The notes under the pieces: model-generated
The model's database searches: none
What the model was told of the DNA's origin: nothing
Seen by the model: only the letters and a program-made list of their open reading frames with translations
Assembly: GCA_040901765.1 (NCBI GenBank)
Contig: JBBDYG010000063.1
Coordinates: forward strand, 67,237 to 131,236
Origin: JBBDYG01 sp040901765
GTDB taxonomy: Bacteria; Planctomycetota; Planctomycetia; Pirellulales; Lacipirellulaceae
DNA: 64,000 nt
Direction: 5' to 3'
In this document: positions 25,347 through 35,144 of the stretch, in pieces
Layout of the letters: each line of letters opens with the position of its first letter
Position numbering within the stretch: position 1 is the stretch's first letter
Translations under genes and position numbers: made by a program

Positions 25347-26885
25347 ATGTCTCACGACACGAGTCTTCTCCAAGTGTTGCGGCGTCACAAGAAGAAGGTG
25401 TTCATCGTTCCTGCGATGTGCCTGCTGCTTGGCGTGCTAACGATCATCTATTTTCCGCGTACGTATCGGTCCGAAGCCAAATTGTTTCTGCAGGTCGGCC
25501 GCGAGAGCGTCGGTCTCGACCCGACCGCCACGACCGGGCAGATCATCAGCTTGCAGCAGAATGGTCGCGAGGATGAAGTCAGTTCGGCGATGGAGATTCT
25601 CCGCGGCCGCGGCGTTTCGGAAAAGGTCGTGGAGATTCTGGGAACGAAGACGATCCTCGGCGAAAACGATCCGTCGGCAGCGGCGACGGGCGGCGGATTG
25701 GGAGGGGCGATCAGCGGCGCGATAGGGTCCGTCCTCGGCGCGGTAAAAAACCTCGATGCCATTTCCGAGCGCGAGGCGGCGGTCATTGAAATCGAAGAAA
25801 GCCTCGACGTTTTTGCCGATCGCAAGTCGGCGGTCATCGGCGTCACGTACAGTGCCGACTCGCCTCATTTAGCGCGACGAGTGCTGCAAACCATTGTGGA
25901 GGTGTATCCGCAGGAATACTTGCGAATCCATCGTAATCGCCAATCGCTCGAATTCTTCACCGACCAGCAGGAGTTGCTGCGTGCTCAGCTCGACGAGGCG
26001 GCGGCAAAACTTCGCGACGCCAAGAACGACATGGGCGTGGCCTCCATCGACGGCGCCCGCAGCACGCTCGAGCAGCAACTGCACGAGATTCGGCTGGAAC
26101 AGCTCCGCAGCGAGCAGGAAGTCGCCACCGCCACGGCGCGGATCGCCGATTTGCAAATGCAACTCGACCGCGTTCCCGAGCAACAGGTGGCGTCGACGAA
26201 GACGGTGCCCAACCAAGGGGCCGATCTTTTGCGAAATCAGCTCTACTCGCTTCAGGTGCAGCAGCAAGACTTGCTGGCACGATACAGCGAAGTCCACCCG
26301 CTCGTGATGGCCATCACGGCTCAAGCGGATGAGGCCGAGAAAGTAGTCAGCGATCAAGTCGAGCAACGCGAGGAAGTCACCCAAGAGATCAATCCGATCC
26401 ATCGACAGCTTTCGCTTGAACTGAAGCAAGAGCAGTCGCGGCTGGCGGGAATGAAGTCGCGCCTCGCCGCGCTCAGCGAACAGCACGCGACCGCCCTAAG
26501 CAATTTGAAGGGACTGAACGAATTTGAACTGCGGTTGGACGAGCTGTCGCGCGAAGAACAGCTTCGCCGCGGCAAGTACATGCAGTATGCGGAAAACTTG
26601 GAACAGGCGCGGATCAATCATCAGCTCGCCGAGGATAAGATATCGAACGTGAGCATCGCCCAAGTTCCGACCCTGTCGGAGAAGCCGATTAGCCCGCGGA
26701 AGCTGATTGTGGCCCTGGCATCGGTGATGTTGGCGCTCGCCGGAACGGCCACGCTCGTGATGGCTGGCGAAAACTTTGGTTCCGCGCCTTCCGATGAGCC
26801 AATCGCGGAGCGGTCATCCGACCCGCCCGTGAACGGTCAGGTCGTGGATGCTCCGCCACGAGGCCGCGCGTTGCAGCCGAAGTAA
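25347..26885 (+). CDS. Wzz/GumC-type chain-length determinant protein
   Basis: This 512-residue inner-membrane protein controls polysaccharide chain length and export. A first membrane segment lies near residues 18-37 (VFIVPAMCLLLGVLTIIYF), then the Wzz domain (YRSEAKLFLQVG), a long periplasmic coiled coil (about 190-430), and a second membrane segment near residues 450-475 after the conserved PxxP region (EKPISPRK). The cytosolic tyrosine-kinase domain found in fused Wzc proteins is absent, and no separate kinase or Wza-like channel is in the cluster. Confidence 0.88.
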   Translation: MSHDTSLLQVLRRHKKKVFIVPAMCLLLGVLTIIYFPRTYRSEAKLFLQVGRESVGLDPTATTGQIISLQQNGREDEVSSAMEILRGRGVSEKVVEILGTKTILGENDPSAAATGGGLGGAISGAIGSVLGAVKNLDAISEREAAVIEIEESLDVFADRKSAVIGVTYSADSPHLARRVLQTIVEVYPQEYLRIHRNRQSLEFFTDQQELLRAQLDEAAAKLRDAKNDMGVASIDGARSTLEQQLHEIRLEQLRSEQEVATATARIADLQMQLDRVPEQQVASTKTVPNQGADLLRNQLYSLQVQQQDLLARYSEVHPLVMAITAQADEAEKVVSDQVEQREEVTQEINPIHRQLSLELKQEQSRLAGMKSRLAALSEQHATALSNLKGLNEFELRLDELSREEQLRRGKYMQYAENLEQARINHQLAEDKISNVSIAQVPTLSEKPISPRKLIVALASVMLALAGTATLVMAGENFGSAPSDEPIAERSSDPPVNGQVVDAPPRGRALQPK

Positions 26886-26934
26886 CGGCGTTTGCTGTAG
26901 TGGTTTCTACTGGTCTTGGCAAACGGTTGAGTCG

Positions 26935-28293
26935 ATGTCGGTAATTCAAGCCCTACGGCATACAGAACTGGCGAGCACGTGGACCGATGTGCCACGGCGC
27001 AAAGCTCGCGTCCTGCGCGGAAGTTGGGTGATTATCGATCAAGGGATTGTTAGTTTGGCCAATTTTTTCGCGGCGGCCATCGTCGGTCGGGTATGCGGAC
27101 GGGAGGAGATGGGCATCTACGGGCTGGCGGTAAGCATCTTTTGGCTGGTCGCGGCGATCCCCAACTCGCTTGTCTGGACTCCGTACACTTCGACGGCGGC
27201 GAAGCTGTCGCCGCGGCGGCGGGCAATTTACGCCGGAAGCGTCACTTGCCATGCGGGGCTTGTGACGGTGTCGATTGCTGCCGTGCTGCTCGTGCTCGGA
27301 CTGGTGTCGCTGCCGCTGGACGGAAACGCTGCTTGGTTCGGCCCGATGTGTCTGGCGCTAGTTCCGTTTGTAATCTTCACGATTCTTCGCGAACATGTGC
27401 GTCGCATCAATTTGGCACATCTGCAGACGCGGGCGCTGCTTGCTATCGATGTTCCCGCGGCGCTGTTGCAAATCAGCCTGCTGCTCGCGCTGGCGCACTT
27501 CGGCATGTTGTCGGCAACGACTGCACTTCTCGCGGCGGCGGCAGCTAGTGGCGTGGCGCTCGTTTGGTTGTTCAATCAGCGCGAGCGGTTTCAATTTGAT
27601 GCCGCCCGCGTGCGAACTCATTGGACCTACAACCAGCGATTTGGTGGCTGGGTGTTGCTGGTGTCGCTCGCGTGGGTCGCGGGCGACACGTCGTATCGTT
27701 GGCTGTTGGGTTCGTTGCGTGGAATGGAGGCCCTGGGCGAATTCACCGCGGCGCAGAGCGTTGTGCTGGCGGTTAATCCGTTCTTGCTGGCGATCAGCAA
27801 TCTGGCCCGGGCGACTGCGGCCAATACGATTGCAAACAGCGGCACCGGCGATCTGTGGCGGACGACAACCCGTGCCACGCTGATGATCGGGCTATCGGCC
27901 GGGGCGGCGCTGTCCCTGTTAGCGCTGCTAGGCGGTCCGGTCGTTCGCATGGTTTTCGGGCCGGAGTTCGGGGGCCAGAGCGCAATCGTGGCCGCCTTGT
28001 GCCTGGGAATGTTCGCTCACAGCCTGCTGGTCCCGGTGGATGCAGTGCTCGCTGCTTTGCAGCAGGGGAAAGCAATGCTCGTTGCCTCGCTGGCGCGGAT
28101 GATTGTCATCATCGCCGCGGGTGTCCCACTGATTTGGTGGCGCGGCGCCGAAGGTGTCGGATACTCGATCGCGCTGGGCTGCGCCGCGGCGGCGATCGTG
28201 CAATGGCTTGCGCTGGCCCGCGAAACTGGCGACGAAAACCAGCCCGCGATTCCAATGAGCCGCCGTCCCTTGCCGGAGGGCGCATCGCTTTAG
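26935..28293 (+). CDS. Polysaccharide flippase (Wzx/MATE-like)
   Basis: This 452-residue protein has about 12-14 hydrophobic segments and an N-terminus typical of lipopolysaccharide flippases (RGSWVIIDQGIVSLANFFAA followed by IVGRVCGREEMGIYGLA). It probably moves lipid-linked repeat units across the inner membrane. I start at the ATG at 26935. The next gene begins four bases after its stop, indicating an operon. Confidence 0.85.
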   Translation: MSVIQALRHTELASTWTDVPRRKARVLRGSWVIIDQGIVSLANFFAAAIVGRVCGREEMGIYGLAVSIFWLVAAIPNSLVWTPYTSTAAKLSPRRRAIYAGSVTCHAGLVTVSIAAVLLVLGLVSLPLDGNAAWFGPMCLALVPFVIFTILREHVRRINLAHLQTRALLAIDVPAALLQISLLLALAHFGMLSATTALLAAAAASGVALVWLFNQRERFQFDAARVRTHWTYNQRFGGWVLLVSLAWVAGDTSYRWLLGSLRGMEALGEFTAAQSVVLAVNPFLLAISNLARATAANTIANSGTGDLWRTTTRATLMIGLSAGAALSLLALLGGPVVRMVFGPEFGGQSAIVAALCLGMFAHSLLVPVDAVLAALQQGKAMLVASLARMIVIIAAGVPLIWWRGAEGVGYSIALGCAAAAIVQWLALARETGDENQPAIPMSRRPLPEGASL

Positions 28294-28297
28294 GGAC

Positions 28298-29671
28298 ATG
28301 AATCGTCGCAACTTCAAACTCGAACCGCCGAGCATCGACCGTGGGGTGTGGATCGCTGCGCCGTTGCTTTCGCTGGCGCTCATCGGGTTGGTCCACGACC
28401 TTGGATATGCAACGGCACTGGGTGGCGATTCCGCTGAAGCGGGTCGGTTCTTCGAAGGACAGGCCGAGTTCCAGTCCGACGTGGGCAGCGCGGCGACGGG
28501 CCGCATATTTGGATTTGCGTGCCTGCTGCTGGCGGGTATCTACTGCGCCCTCACGGTTCCGCGCGGCCGCCGTTTTCAGTGGAATGCCTTATCGCTGCTG
28601 ATCGCAATGGGGCTGCTGTGGACGCTGGCCAGCGTGACGTGGTCCGTCGAACCGCATCATACGCTGCGCGAATTAATGCGTTTGTTCGCCTACGTGTTCG
28701 TGGCTGTCATGCTGGCGTTGCGGTTTGATCCGCGATCTCTTTGCTTGGTGCTAATTATTGGTCTGGGCGCCTCGATTGCCACGGCCGTTAGTGTGGAAAT
28801 CATGACGGGCGGGTTTCGGCCTTGGGTATCCGATTATCGGCTTAGCGGTTCGATGCACAGCGGCGCGGTTGGCAGTTATTCGATGCTGCTGGTCCTGGCC
28901 GGGTACGCTCTCGCGCGGCAACGCGGAGGAAAAATGTGGTGGCTCGTATTCGTTGCGGGCGGGACCACGCTGCTGCTAAGCAAAGCCCTCGCGGCGTTCA
29001 TTGCCACAGCCGTCGGCCTGGCCGCAATCCGCTTCATGGGCATGACGAAGAGAAGCCTTGCACTGGGTGCCTGCTGCTCAGCGACGCTCCTTGCCGCCGC
29101 GTTAATCGCTAGTTCGGCTACTGACTTTTGGAGCAACTTTCGTTCGGGACGGATCGACACAATGGGTCGCGACTTCGATTTCAAGTCCTTCAATGGCCGA
29201 ATCCCCCTGTGGAACGTCCTCTGGAATGCTTCGGATGGCAAACGCTTCGAAGGCTTCGGCTACGGTGGGTTTTGGGTCTCCGATCAAATTGAAACACTCA
29301 ACGACGAATTGAACTGGTATGCGAGCCACGCCCATTCGGCTTACGTCGGTACTATGGTTCACGTGGGACTCGTGGGGCTGGTCCTTCTCATCGCGATCGG
29401 GTTATTGGCGTTGCGATGCACGATCCATCGTGTGCGGACGCCGAGAACTGCCGAGTCTTACGTGTTCGCGTCGTGGTTGGTCGTAGCGTTTTTCATCGGT
29501 ATTGCCGAGACAAGTTTTGTTGAACCTCGCGACTTAGGACTATGTAGCGCGGCGATAGTGTTTAGCTGTGTCGTATCCCAACAACCAGCAGCCGCGCGCC
29601 AATCGGTCGCCCGCGCCGCCGCGACACTGCGGTCCGTTCACAGCTCGTCGCCGGAGGGACATTTCGCATGA
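28298..29671 (+). CDS. O-antigen ligase/polymerase (Wzy/WaaL-like) membrane protein
   Basis: This 457-residue protein has about ten membrane segments and one large periplasmic loop near its second half. The segment HAHSAYVGTMVHVGLVGLVLLI after that loop is the typical Wzy_C signature (H-x-S-Y near a GLxGL turn). It is expected to polymerise or ligate repeat units in the periplasm. It overlaps the next gene by four bases (ATGA). Confidence 0.82.
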   Translation: MNRRNFKLEPPSIDRGVWIAAPLLSLALIGLVHDLGYATALGGDSAEAGRFFEGQAEFQSDVGSAATGRIFGFACLLLAGIYCALTVPRGRRFQWNALSLLIAMGLLWTLASVTWSVEPHHTLRELMRLFAYVFVAVMLALRFDPRSLCLVLIIGLGASIATAVSVEIMTGGFRPWVSDYRLSGSMHSGAVGSYSMLLVLAGYALARQRGGKMWWLVFVAGGTTLLLSKALAAFIATAVGLAAIRFMGMTKRSLALGACCSATLLAAALIASSATDFWSNFRSGRIDTMGRDFDFKSFNGRIPLWNVLWNASDGKRFEGFGYGGFWVSDQIETLNDELNWYASHAHSAYVGTMVHVGLVGLVLLIAIGLLALRCTIHRVRTPRTAESYVFASWLVVAFFIGIAETSFVEPRDLGLCSAAIVFSCVVSQQPAAARQSVARAAATLRSVHSSSPEGHFA

Positions 29672-30651
29672 CCAAAGTAACCGTCCTGATGACCGTTTAC
29701 AACGGTCTGCCGTTTGTGCGGCAAGCGGTCGAGTCCGTATTGGAACAAACGTTGACGGACTGGCGGTTCGTGATCGTGAACGACGGCTCGACCGATGGCA
29801 CGCGCGATTACTTGGAGTCAATTCGCGACGAACGGTTTGCGATTGTCAATCAAGAGAATGCCGGTATTTCCGTTGCGATGAACAGCGGTCTGCAACACTG
29901 CAACACCCGATATGTTGCGCGACTCGACGCGGACGACGTGGCGCTGCCTACGCGGCTGGCCGAGCAAGTCGCGTTTCTCGACGCCCACTCCAATGTCGGA
30001 TTGGTCGGCACGCAGGTGGTGCCGATGGGAGAGCGCCGATTGGGACGAAGTCTCACGCTTCCATTAGAACATGAAGCAATCATCGGCGCGCTGCTCTCGG
30101 GTCGCCATGCCGTGGTCCATTCGTCAATCATGCTTCGCACCGAATTGTTGCGGCAGGTCGGCGGTTATTGGACGCTCCCCATGGGAGAGGAATACGACAT
30201 GATGTTGCGGCTTGGCGAGGTGAGCCAATTGGCCAACCTCGACCGCGTGCTCTTACTCTACCGCGTGCATCAAGGAAGTCTTACGGGCAAAGCAATGCGT
30301 CTGGCGCAGTTCCGCATTGCCTTGGCGTGCGAACTGGCGCGCCGTCGGCGAGCCGGGGCGCCAAGAATTACACCCGAGGAGTTTCAGGCGCTCCGCGACG
30401 CGCGGCCTTGGTTGCGCCGGGCCGTCGAATCGTTTGATATTCATGCTCGCCGCCAGTACCGCGTGGCGGTGGCGGAGATGTGCGGCCACCACCCGCTGCG
30501 CGGTCGAGCACGCTTAGCTTGGGCGGCACTTTGCTCGCCGCGGCTTACCGTGGAGCGAGTGATCCGGGTGGTTCGCAATTCGCCGCCCGCGCGGGAAACC
30601 CTCAACCACAACCCACTGATATCTGAAAACTCGATATCACAGGCAACCTAG
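29668..30651 (+). CDS. Family 2 glycosyltransferase
   Basis: This 327-residue GT2 protein (GT-A fold) starts with VTVLMTVYNGLPFVRQAVESVL, then the nucleotide-binding FVIVNDGSTDGT and the metal-binding RLDADDVALP. It has no membrane segment and is expected to work at the cytosolic face on lipid-linked sugars. Four-base overlap with the upstream polymerase gene indicates co-translation. Confidence 0.9.
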   Translation: MTKVTVLMTVYNGLPFVRQAVESVLEQTLTDWRFVIVNDGSTDGTRDYLESIRDERFAIVNQENAGISVAMNSGLQHCNTRYVARLDADDVALPTRLAEQVAFLDAHSNVGLVGTQVVPMGERRLGRSLTLPLEHEAIIGALLSGRHAVVHSSIMLRTELLRQVGGYWTLPMGEEYDMMLRLGEVSQLANLDRVLLLYRVHQGSLTGKAMRLAQFRIALACELARRRRAGAPRITPEEFQALRDARPWLRRAVESFDIHARRQYRVAVAEMCGHHPLRGRARLAWAALCSPRLTVERVIRVVRNSPPARETLNHNPLISENSISQAT

Positions 30652-30658
30652 CGACCGT

Positions 30659-31990
30659 ATGCCATCCGACTTACCATCCAACGCGCCAAGACTTTTGCGA
30701 GCCGAATCGCAACCAATGGCGCTACGACTGTTCGTGGTGACGGCCTTTGTAGCGATCGTGCTGCTATCCGGATGGCGGGTCGTGCGAACGCTGCATCGTC
30801 CGGGGGATGTTCCCGAGTATCAGCAAGGGCTATCCGACTTTCACCATATTTTCGTCTTTCCCGCGATGGCGGCCCGTGAAGGGGTCAACCCCTATCACGC
30901 CGAGTTCATGGAGCGCTACGCGGTCAACAGGCAATACCCGCTCTATTCGCCGGCGATGTTTTGGCTCGCCTATCCGCTCGCGCTCATTTCCTTGGACGCC
31001 GCGGACGTTTTGTATTTTTCTGTAACGGTGCTGCTGGTCGTAGCGCTCGCCGCATCGGCTCTCTTTGCGTGCCGAATGCCGCGTACCGTGGTCAATGTAT
31101 TTGGCCTCGCGACGCTCATTCTACTAAGTCGGCCGGGACATGTGAATTTGCTGGCGGGACAGCCGACGCTGCTGATTGTGTTGGGCGCGGTCTGGGCGCT
31201 GGAACTGGCACGGCGTCGGCCGAACTGGGCCGGGGTCGCATTAGCGGTGACGACGCTCAAGCCGACGTTCGGCGTGCCGCTGATCTGGCTCATGTTTTGC
31301 CGCCGGGACTTCCATGCAGTGGCGGTTGGCGTCGTAATTAGTGCTGCGACGGTCGTTGCGGGACTGGCGCCGTTCGTAGCGAGTGACGGCCTGGGTTCCG
31401 TGCTGACTTCGCTCCGCGAAAGCCAATCGCAGCATGAAGCGGACCCCACGGTCGCCGCGGAAACCACTTGGACCCGGCTCGACGCCCAGGCCCTGTTGGG
31501 CAAACTGTTGCCGACCGCGCCCAGCGGTGCGATGAACCTCGGCCTTACGGCCGCGATTTTGCTCGCTGCGGGGTGGGTCGTATGGCGCACGCCACGCGGC
31601 CCGCTCACGGACGGGGCCGACAATCTATCGGGCCTCGTTATCTTCACCGCCACGCTCGCCTGCATCTACCACGGCACCTACGACGCGTTATTGCTCATTG
31701 TGCCCTGGGTCGGTGTCGCCGTCGGTCGGCTCCACTATCAACTACCTGCGAAAGTGCAAATCATCGTGATGGTGTTGCTGACGATTCCCGCGGTGAACTA
31801 TCTCTCCGCGCGCACACTGTTGAGCCGGCTCGCGATCGAAGGCCCGTTGTGGACGGGGCTCACGGCCCTGAACAGCATTTCGATTGTGGCGCTCTTTGTA
31901 CTCGCATGCTACTGCCTGGAGGCTATCAGCTACCGGCCGGAAGCACTGTCCCTTTCCTCTGGCCGGCAGCCGTTAGCCGACAGCCGTTAG
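30659..31990 (+). CDS. DUF2029/GT87-type membrane glycosyltransferase
   Basis: This 443-residue protein has about ten membrane segments. The first periplasmic loop contains FPAMAAREGVNPY and RQYPLYSPAMFWLAYPLALI, resembling GT-C enzymes of family GT87 (polyprenyl-phosphate-mannose-dependent mannosyltransferases). The last residues (about SSGRQPLADSR) are encoded by a repeated CAGCCGTTAGCCGA-type word, so the tail looks repeat-derived. The donor is unknown. Confidence 0.8.
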   Translation: MPSDLPSNAPRLLRAESQPMALRLFVVTAFVAIVLLSGWRVVRTLHRPGDVPEYQQGLSDFHHIFVFPAMAAREGVNPYHAEFMERYAVNRQYPLYSPAMFWLAYPLALISLDAADVLYFSVTVLLVVALAASALFACRMPRTVVNVFGLATLILLSRPGHVNLLAGQPTLLIVLGAVWALELARRRPNWAGVALAVTTLKPTFGVPLIWLMFCRRDFHAVAVGVVISAATVVAGLAPFVASDGLGSVLTSLRESQSQHEADPTVAAETTWTRLDAQALLGKLLPTAPSGAMNLGLTAAILLAAGWVVWRTPRGPLTDGADNLSGLVIFTATLACIYHGTYDALLLIVPWVGVAVGRLHYQLPAKVQIIVMVLLTIPAVNYLSARTLLSRLAIEGPLWTGLTALNSISIVALFVLACYCLEAISYRPEALSLSSGRQPLADSR

Positions 31991-32000
31991 CCCAAAACAC

Positions 32001-32807
32001 ATGATTGACCGTGGAAAACACAACGTCGCTGGAGTTCGGGTCGACGCCGTCGATTACGAGGCGGCGATCGAGCGGATTGCCATTGCCGCGCGCGCCGGTC
32101 GGCCCTACTCGGTAGCCGCGGTGTCGGTGCATGGGGTTATGGTCAGCGTGCTTGATAAAACCCATCGCTATCGGCTGAACAAGCTCGACCTGCTCACGCC
32201 CGACGGTCAGCCCGTTCGCTGGGCGCTGAACTTGATTCACGGTGCAAAGCTGCGGGAGCGCGTCTATGGACCGCAATTGACGTTTGAAGTTTGCCGTCGG
32301 GCGGCTGAAGATGGGATGCCGATTTTCATTCTCGGCGGGGACGACTCGCTGCTCAACGATCTCGTGACACAGCTTACGGAGAAACTTCCATTACTCAAGA
32401 TCGCTGGTTGCCGACCCGCGCGATACGAATCAATTACTCCCGAAGAACAATCCGCATTGGTCGATCAAATAAAGGCCAGCGGGGCCAAGATTCTGCTTGT
32501 TGGCCTGGGCTGTCCGAAGCAGGAAGTGTTCGTCTACGAAATGCGCGACGCGCTTTCGATGCCGGTGTTGGCGGTCGGCGCGGCGCTGAATTTCCACGCG
32601 GGACACCTGCCCCAAGCGCCGCCGCTGATGCAGCGGTGGGGTCTCGAATGGGCGTTTCGCCTCGCTCACGAGCCGCGCCGCCTGTGGCGACGCTACCTGC
32701 TGGTGAATCCACTGTATTTGGGACTTTTCGCTTTGCAAGCGCTGGGCATCTATGCCATCGACCCCGAGAGCGCCCAGGCTCCACTTGAGGAGATGCGTTA
32801 TGGTTGA
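32001..32807 (+). CDS. WecG/TagA/CpsF family (GT26) glycosyltransferase
   Basis: This 268-residue protein has the GT26 blocks DLLTPDGQPVRWALN, VYGPQLTFEVC, IFILGG, LLVGLGCPKQEVFV, and VGAALNFHAGHLPQAPPLMQ followed by GLEWAFRLAHEPRRLWRRYL. Relatives add N-acetylmannosamine(-uronate) or a similar residue as the second sugar on the lipid carrier. Its 3' end overlaps the next gene by eight bases. Confidence 0.92.
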   Translation: MIDRGKHNVAGVRVDAVDYEAAIERIAIAARAGRPYSVAAVSVHGVMVSVLDKTHRYRLNKLDLLTPDGQPVRWALNLIHGAKLRERVYGPQLTFEVCRRAAEDGMPIFILGGDDSLLNDLVTQLTEKLPLLKIAGCRPARYESITPEEQSALVDQIKASGAKILLVGLGCPKQEVFVYEMRDALSMPVLAVGAALNFHAGHLPQAPPLMQRWGLEWAFRLAHEPRRLWRRYLLVNPLYLGLFALQALGIYAIDPESAQAPLEEMRYG

Positions 32808-33612
32808 AATGAACGCGCAACGCGCCGAGGCGTCGATTGCCGACCTCATCGCCGAGACGGCCACGACGCAGCAAGCGGTGCATATTGTGCTGCCCGCCTA
32901 CAACGAAGCGGAGGCATTGCCGCCGTTGTTGGCGGCGATTCATGCCGCACTCGACCGGTCCGAAATCGCGTATTCGGTGATCGTTGTCGATGACGGCAGC
33001 CGCGATGACACGGCGCTCTTGGCAAGCCAAGCGTCGTTCCACATGCCGGTTGTGCTCGTCGAGCACGTGGTAAACCAGGGCCTTGCCGCGGCGATTCGCA
33101 CCGGTTTTCGCGCGGCGCTCGCGCAAAGTGCGCCGGGCGATGTGATTGTATTGATGGATGCCGACAATACCCATCCGCCCGCGCTCATGCATCGGATGCT
33201 CGGCATGGTCCGCGAAGGGCACGATGTGGTGATTGCCTCGCGTTATCAACCCGGCGCGCGGGTCGTGGGCGTGCCGTGGCACCGTAATCTGCTCAGCCTC
33301 GGCGCGCGGGGGCTGTTCCGGCTCGTATTTCCCATCACGGGCGTGCGTGATTATACCTGCGGTTTTCGAGCTTACCGTGAGAACGTGCTGCGGCAAGCGA
33401 TGGCGGACTACGGCGATGATTTCGTGAGCGAGAAGGGTTTCTCGTGTATGGTCGACGTGCTGCTCAAACTGCGGCGCTACGACTTGATCATGGGCGAAGT
33501 GCCGCTCATTTTGCGATACGACCAAAAAGGCGGCGTCAGCAAGATGCGCGTCGCCAGCACCATTTGGCAAACGCTCGCACTCATGGTCCGGCGACGATTC
33601 GTGCGAACATAA
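32800..33612 (+). CDS. Family 2 glycosyltransferase, DPM1-like
   Basis: This 270-residue GT2 protein is similar to dolichyl/polyprenyl-phosphate mannose synthases: VHIVLPAYNEAEALPPLL, VIVVDDGSRDDT, LMDADNTHPP, and ASRYQPGARVVGVPWHRN. No membrane anchor is evident. It may make a polyprenyl-phosphate sugar donor, which would suit the GT-C enzyme upstream. I choose the ATG at 32800, preceded by GAGGAG and overlapping the previous stop by eight bases. Confidence 0.88.
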   Translation: MVEMNAQRAEASIADLIAETATTQQAVHIVLPAYNEAEALPPLLAAIHAALDRSEIAYSVIVVDDGSRDDTALLASQASFHMPVVLVEHVVNQGLAAAIRTGFRAALAQSAPGDVIVLMDADNTHPPALMHRMLGMVREGHDVVIASRYQPGARVVGVPWHRNLLSLGARGLFRLVFPITGVRDYTCGFRAYRENVLRQAMADYGDDFVSEKGFSCMVDVLLKLRRYDLIMGEVPLILRYDQKGGVSKMRVASTIWQTLALMVRRRFVRT

Positions 33613-33730
33613 GCACACGAAGCTACGGAGAACTGAACAGAAGCTCGCAAAGGTCGCGAAGAAGATTGAAAGAGAATGTAAACCACCCGTATCTTCGCAT
33701 TTCCCTGACCCCTGCATCCTCGATCCTCCC

Positions 33731-35131
33731 ATGAATTCTCAACCCTCACGATGGGCCGTAATCGGCGGCGGGATGCTCGGGATGACGCTCGCGCATCGAC
33801 TGGCGCAGCGTGGGCAGCGGGTCACGCTGTTAGAGGCCGCGCCGCAACTCGGCGGCTTGGCGAGCGCGTGGAGCCTGGGCGATGCCGTTTGGGACCGGCA
33901 TTATCACGTCACGCTGCTGTCCGACACGCACTTGCGGGCGCTCCTTGCGGAGATCGGCCTGGAGCACGAGATGAAGTGGATTGAAACCAAAACCGGTTTC
34001 TTCACGGACGGCAAGCTTCACTCAATGTCCAACACGCTCGAGTTCCTCAAGTTCCCGCCGTTGACTTGGATCGAAAAACTGCGGCTAGGTGGCACAATCT
34101 TTTATGCGTCGAAGATTAAAAATTGGAAGCGGCTCGAAAAGCTGACCGTTGCCAAATGGCTTCGCCGCTGGTCGGGCAAAGGGACGTTTGAAAAAATTTG
34201 GCTCCCGCTGTTGCGGGCGAAGTTGGGCGACATGTACAAGAAAACTTCGGCCGCCTTCATCTGGGCACATACCAATCGTATGTACGCCGCGCGGCGGTCG
34301 GGACTCAAGAAGGAAATGTTCGGCTACGTCCCCGGCGGCTACGCCCGCATTCTGGAACGATTTGCGCAGGTGCTCGAAGCGGAAGGCGTTGAAATCGAGC
34401 GCGGCGCCCCGGTGCGCGAGGTGCGATCAAACCACGACGGCTCAGTTCGCGTCGAGTACGGCGAGGCCCAATCGGCGGAGTTTGATCGCGTCGTCTTTAC
34501 GGTTCCTTCGCCGATCATTTCGCGCGCCTGTCCCGATCTTACCGACCACGAGCGAGAGCGCTTCGAGGGGATCGAATATCTTGGCATTGTGTGCGCTTCA
34601 TTGCTGTTGAAGAATCCGTTATCGCCGTACTACGTCACCAACATCACCGACGAATGGGTACCGCTGACGGCCGTGATCGAGATGACCACGATTGTCGATT
34701 CGCAGGAACTGGGGGGACACGCCCTGGTGTACTTGCCAAAGTACGCCGCGGGCGACGATCCGGTGTTCAAGCTCACGGACGATGAGCTGCGCGAGCGGTA
34801 CTTTTGCACGCTCGAGAAGATGTATCCGCATTTCTCGCGCGATGATGTGGTGGCGTTTCGCGTTTCGCGGGCGAAGCATGTGATGGCGTTACCGACGGTC
34901 CGCTACTCCGAGCGATTGCCACCGCTGGCGACCTCGATTCCTGGGGTCTATGCGGTGAACTCGGCGCATATCCTCAAGGGGAACCTGAACGTAAACGAAA
35001 CGATTCAGATTGCCGAAGAAGCGATTGAAGGCGTGTTGAAACCGGCCCTACATAGCCGACCCATCCTGGGTCGGTCGGCCACGGAACTGACGGAGCCAGT
35101 GCTCGCCGGCCAAGATGGCCGGGCTATTTAG
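33731..35131 (+). CDS. NAD(P)/FAD-dependent oxidoreductase (amine-oxidase/protoporphyrinogen-oxidase-like)
   Basis: This 466-residue protein begins with an FAD-binding Rossmann motif (WAVIGGGMLGMTLAHRLAQRG, then LLEAAPQLGGLASAW) and continues as an amine-oxidase-type flavoprotein, with FTVPSPIISRACPDL and a C-terminal PGVYAVNSAHI near the flavin. Its place in the cluster suggests modification of a sugar or lipid intermediate; UDP-galactopyranose mutase-like chemistry is one option. The last 25 or so residues (from about HSRPILGRSATE) are translated from the double-hairpin repeat at 35052-35127 and are probably not part of the fold. Confidence 0.85.
   Translation: MNSQPSRWAVIGGGMLGMTLAHRLAQRGQRVTLLEAAPQLGGLASAWSLGDAVWDRHYHVTLLSDTHLRALLAEIGLEHEMKWIETKTGFFTDGKLHSMSNTLEFLKFPPLTWIEKLRLGGTIFYASKIKNWKRLEKLTVAKWLRRWSGKGTFEKIWLPLLRAKLGDMYKKTSAAFIWAHTNRMYAARRSGLKKEMFGYVPGGYARILERFAQVLEAEGVEIERGAPVREVRSNHDGSVRVEYGEAQSAEFDRVVFTVPSPIISRACPDLTDHERERFEGIEYLGIVCASLLLKNPLSPYYVTNITDEWVPLTAVIEMTTIVDSQELGGHALVYLPKYAAGDDPVFKLTDDELRERYFCTLEKMYPHFSRDDVVAFRVSRAKHVMALPTVRYSERLPPLATSIPGVYAVNSAHILKGNLNVNETIQIAEEAIEGVLKPALHSRPILGRSATELTEPVLAGQDGRAI
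35052..35127. repeat. Double-hairpin element, ATAG feet, translated as a protein tail
   Basis: ATAG-CC, hairpin CCGACCC-ATCC-TGGGTCGG, spacer, hairpin CCGGCC-AAGAT-GGCCGG, then GGCTAT. Both feet read ATAGCC. The element forms the C-terminal codons of the flavoprotein gene. Confidence 0.7.
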
Positions 35132-35144
35132 CGGTTAAATCCAT

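Noticed and set aside
32434..33732. A 432-codon open frame on the minus strand
   Set aside because: It covers three strand-consistent glycosyltransferase and intergenic segments with clear motifs on the plus strand; typical high-GC shadow frame.
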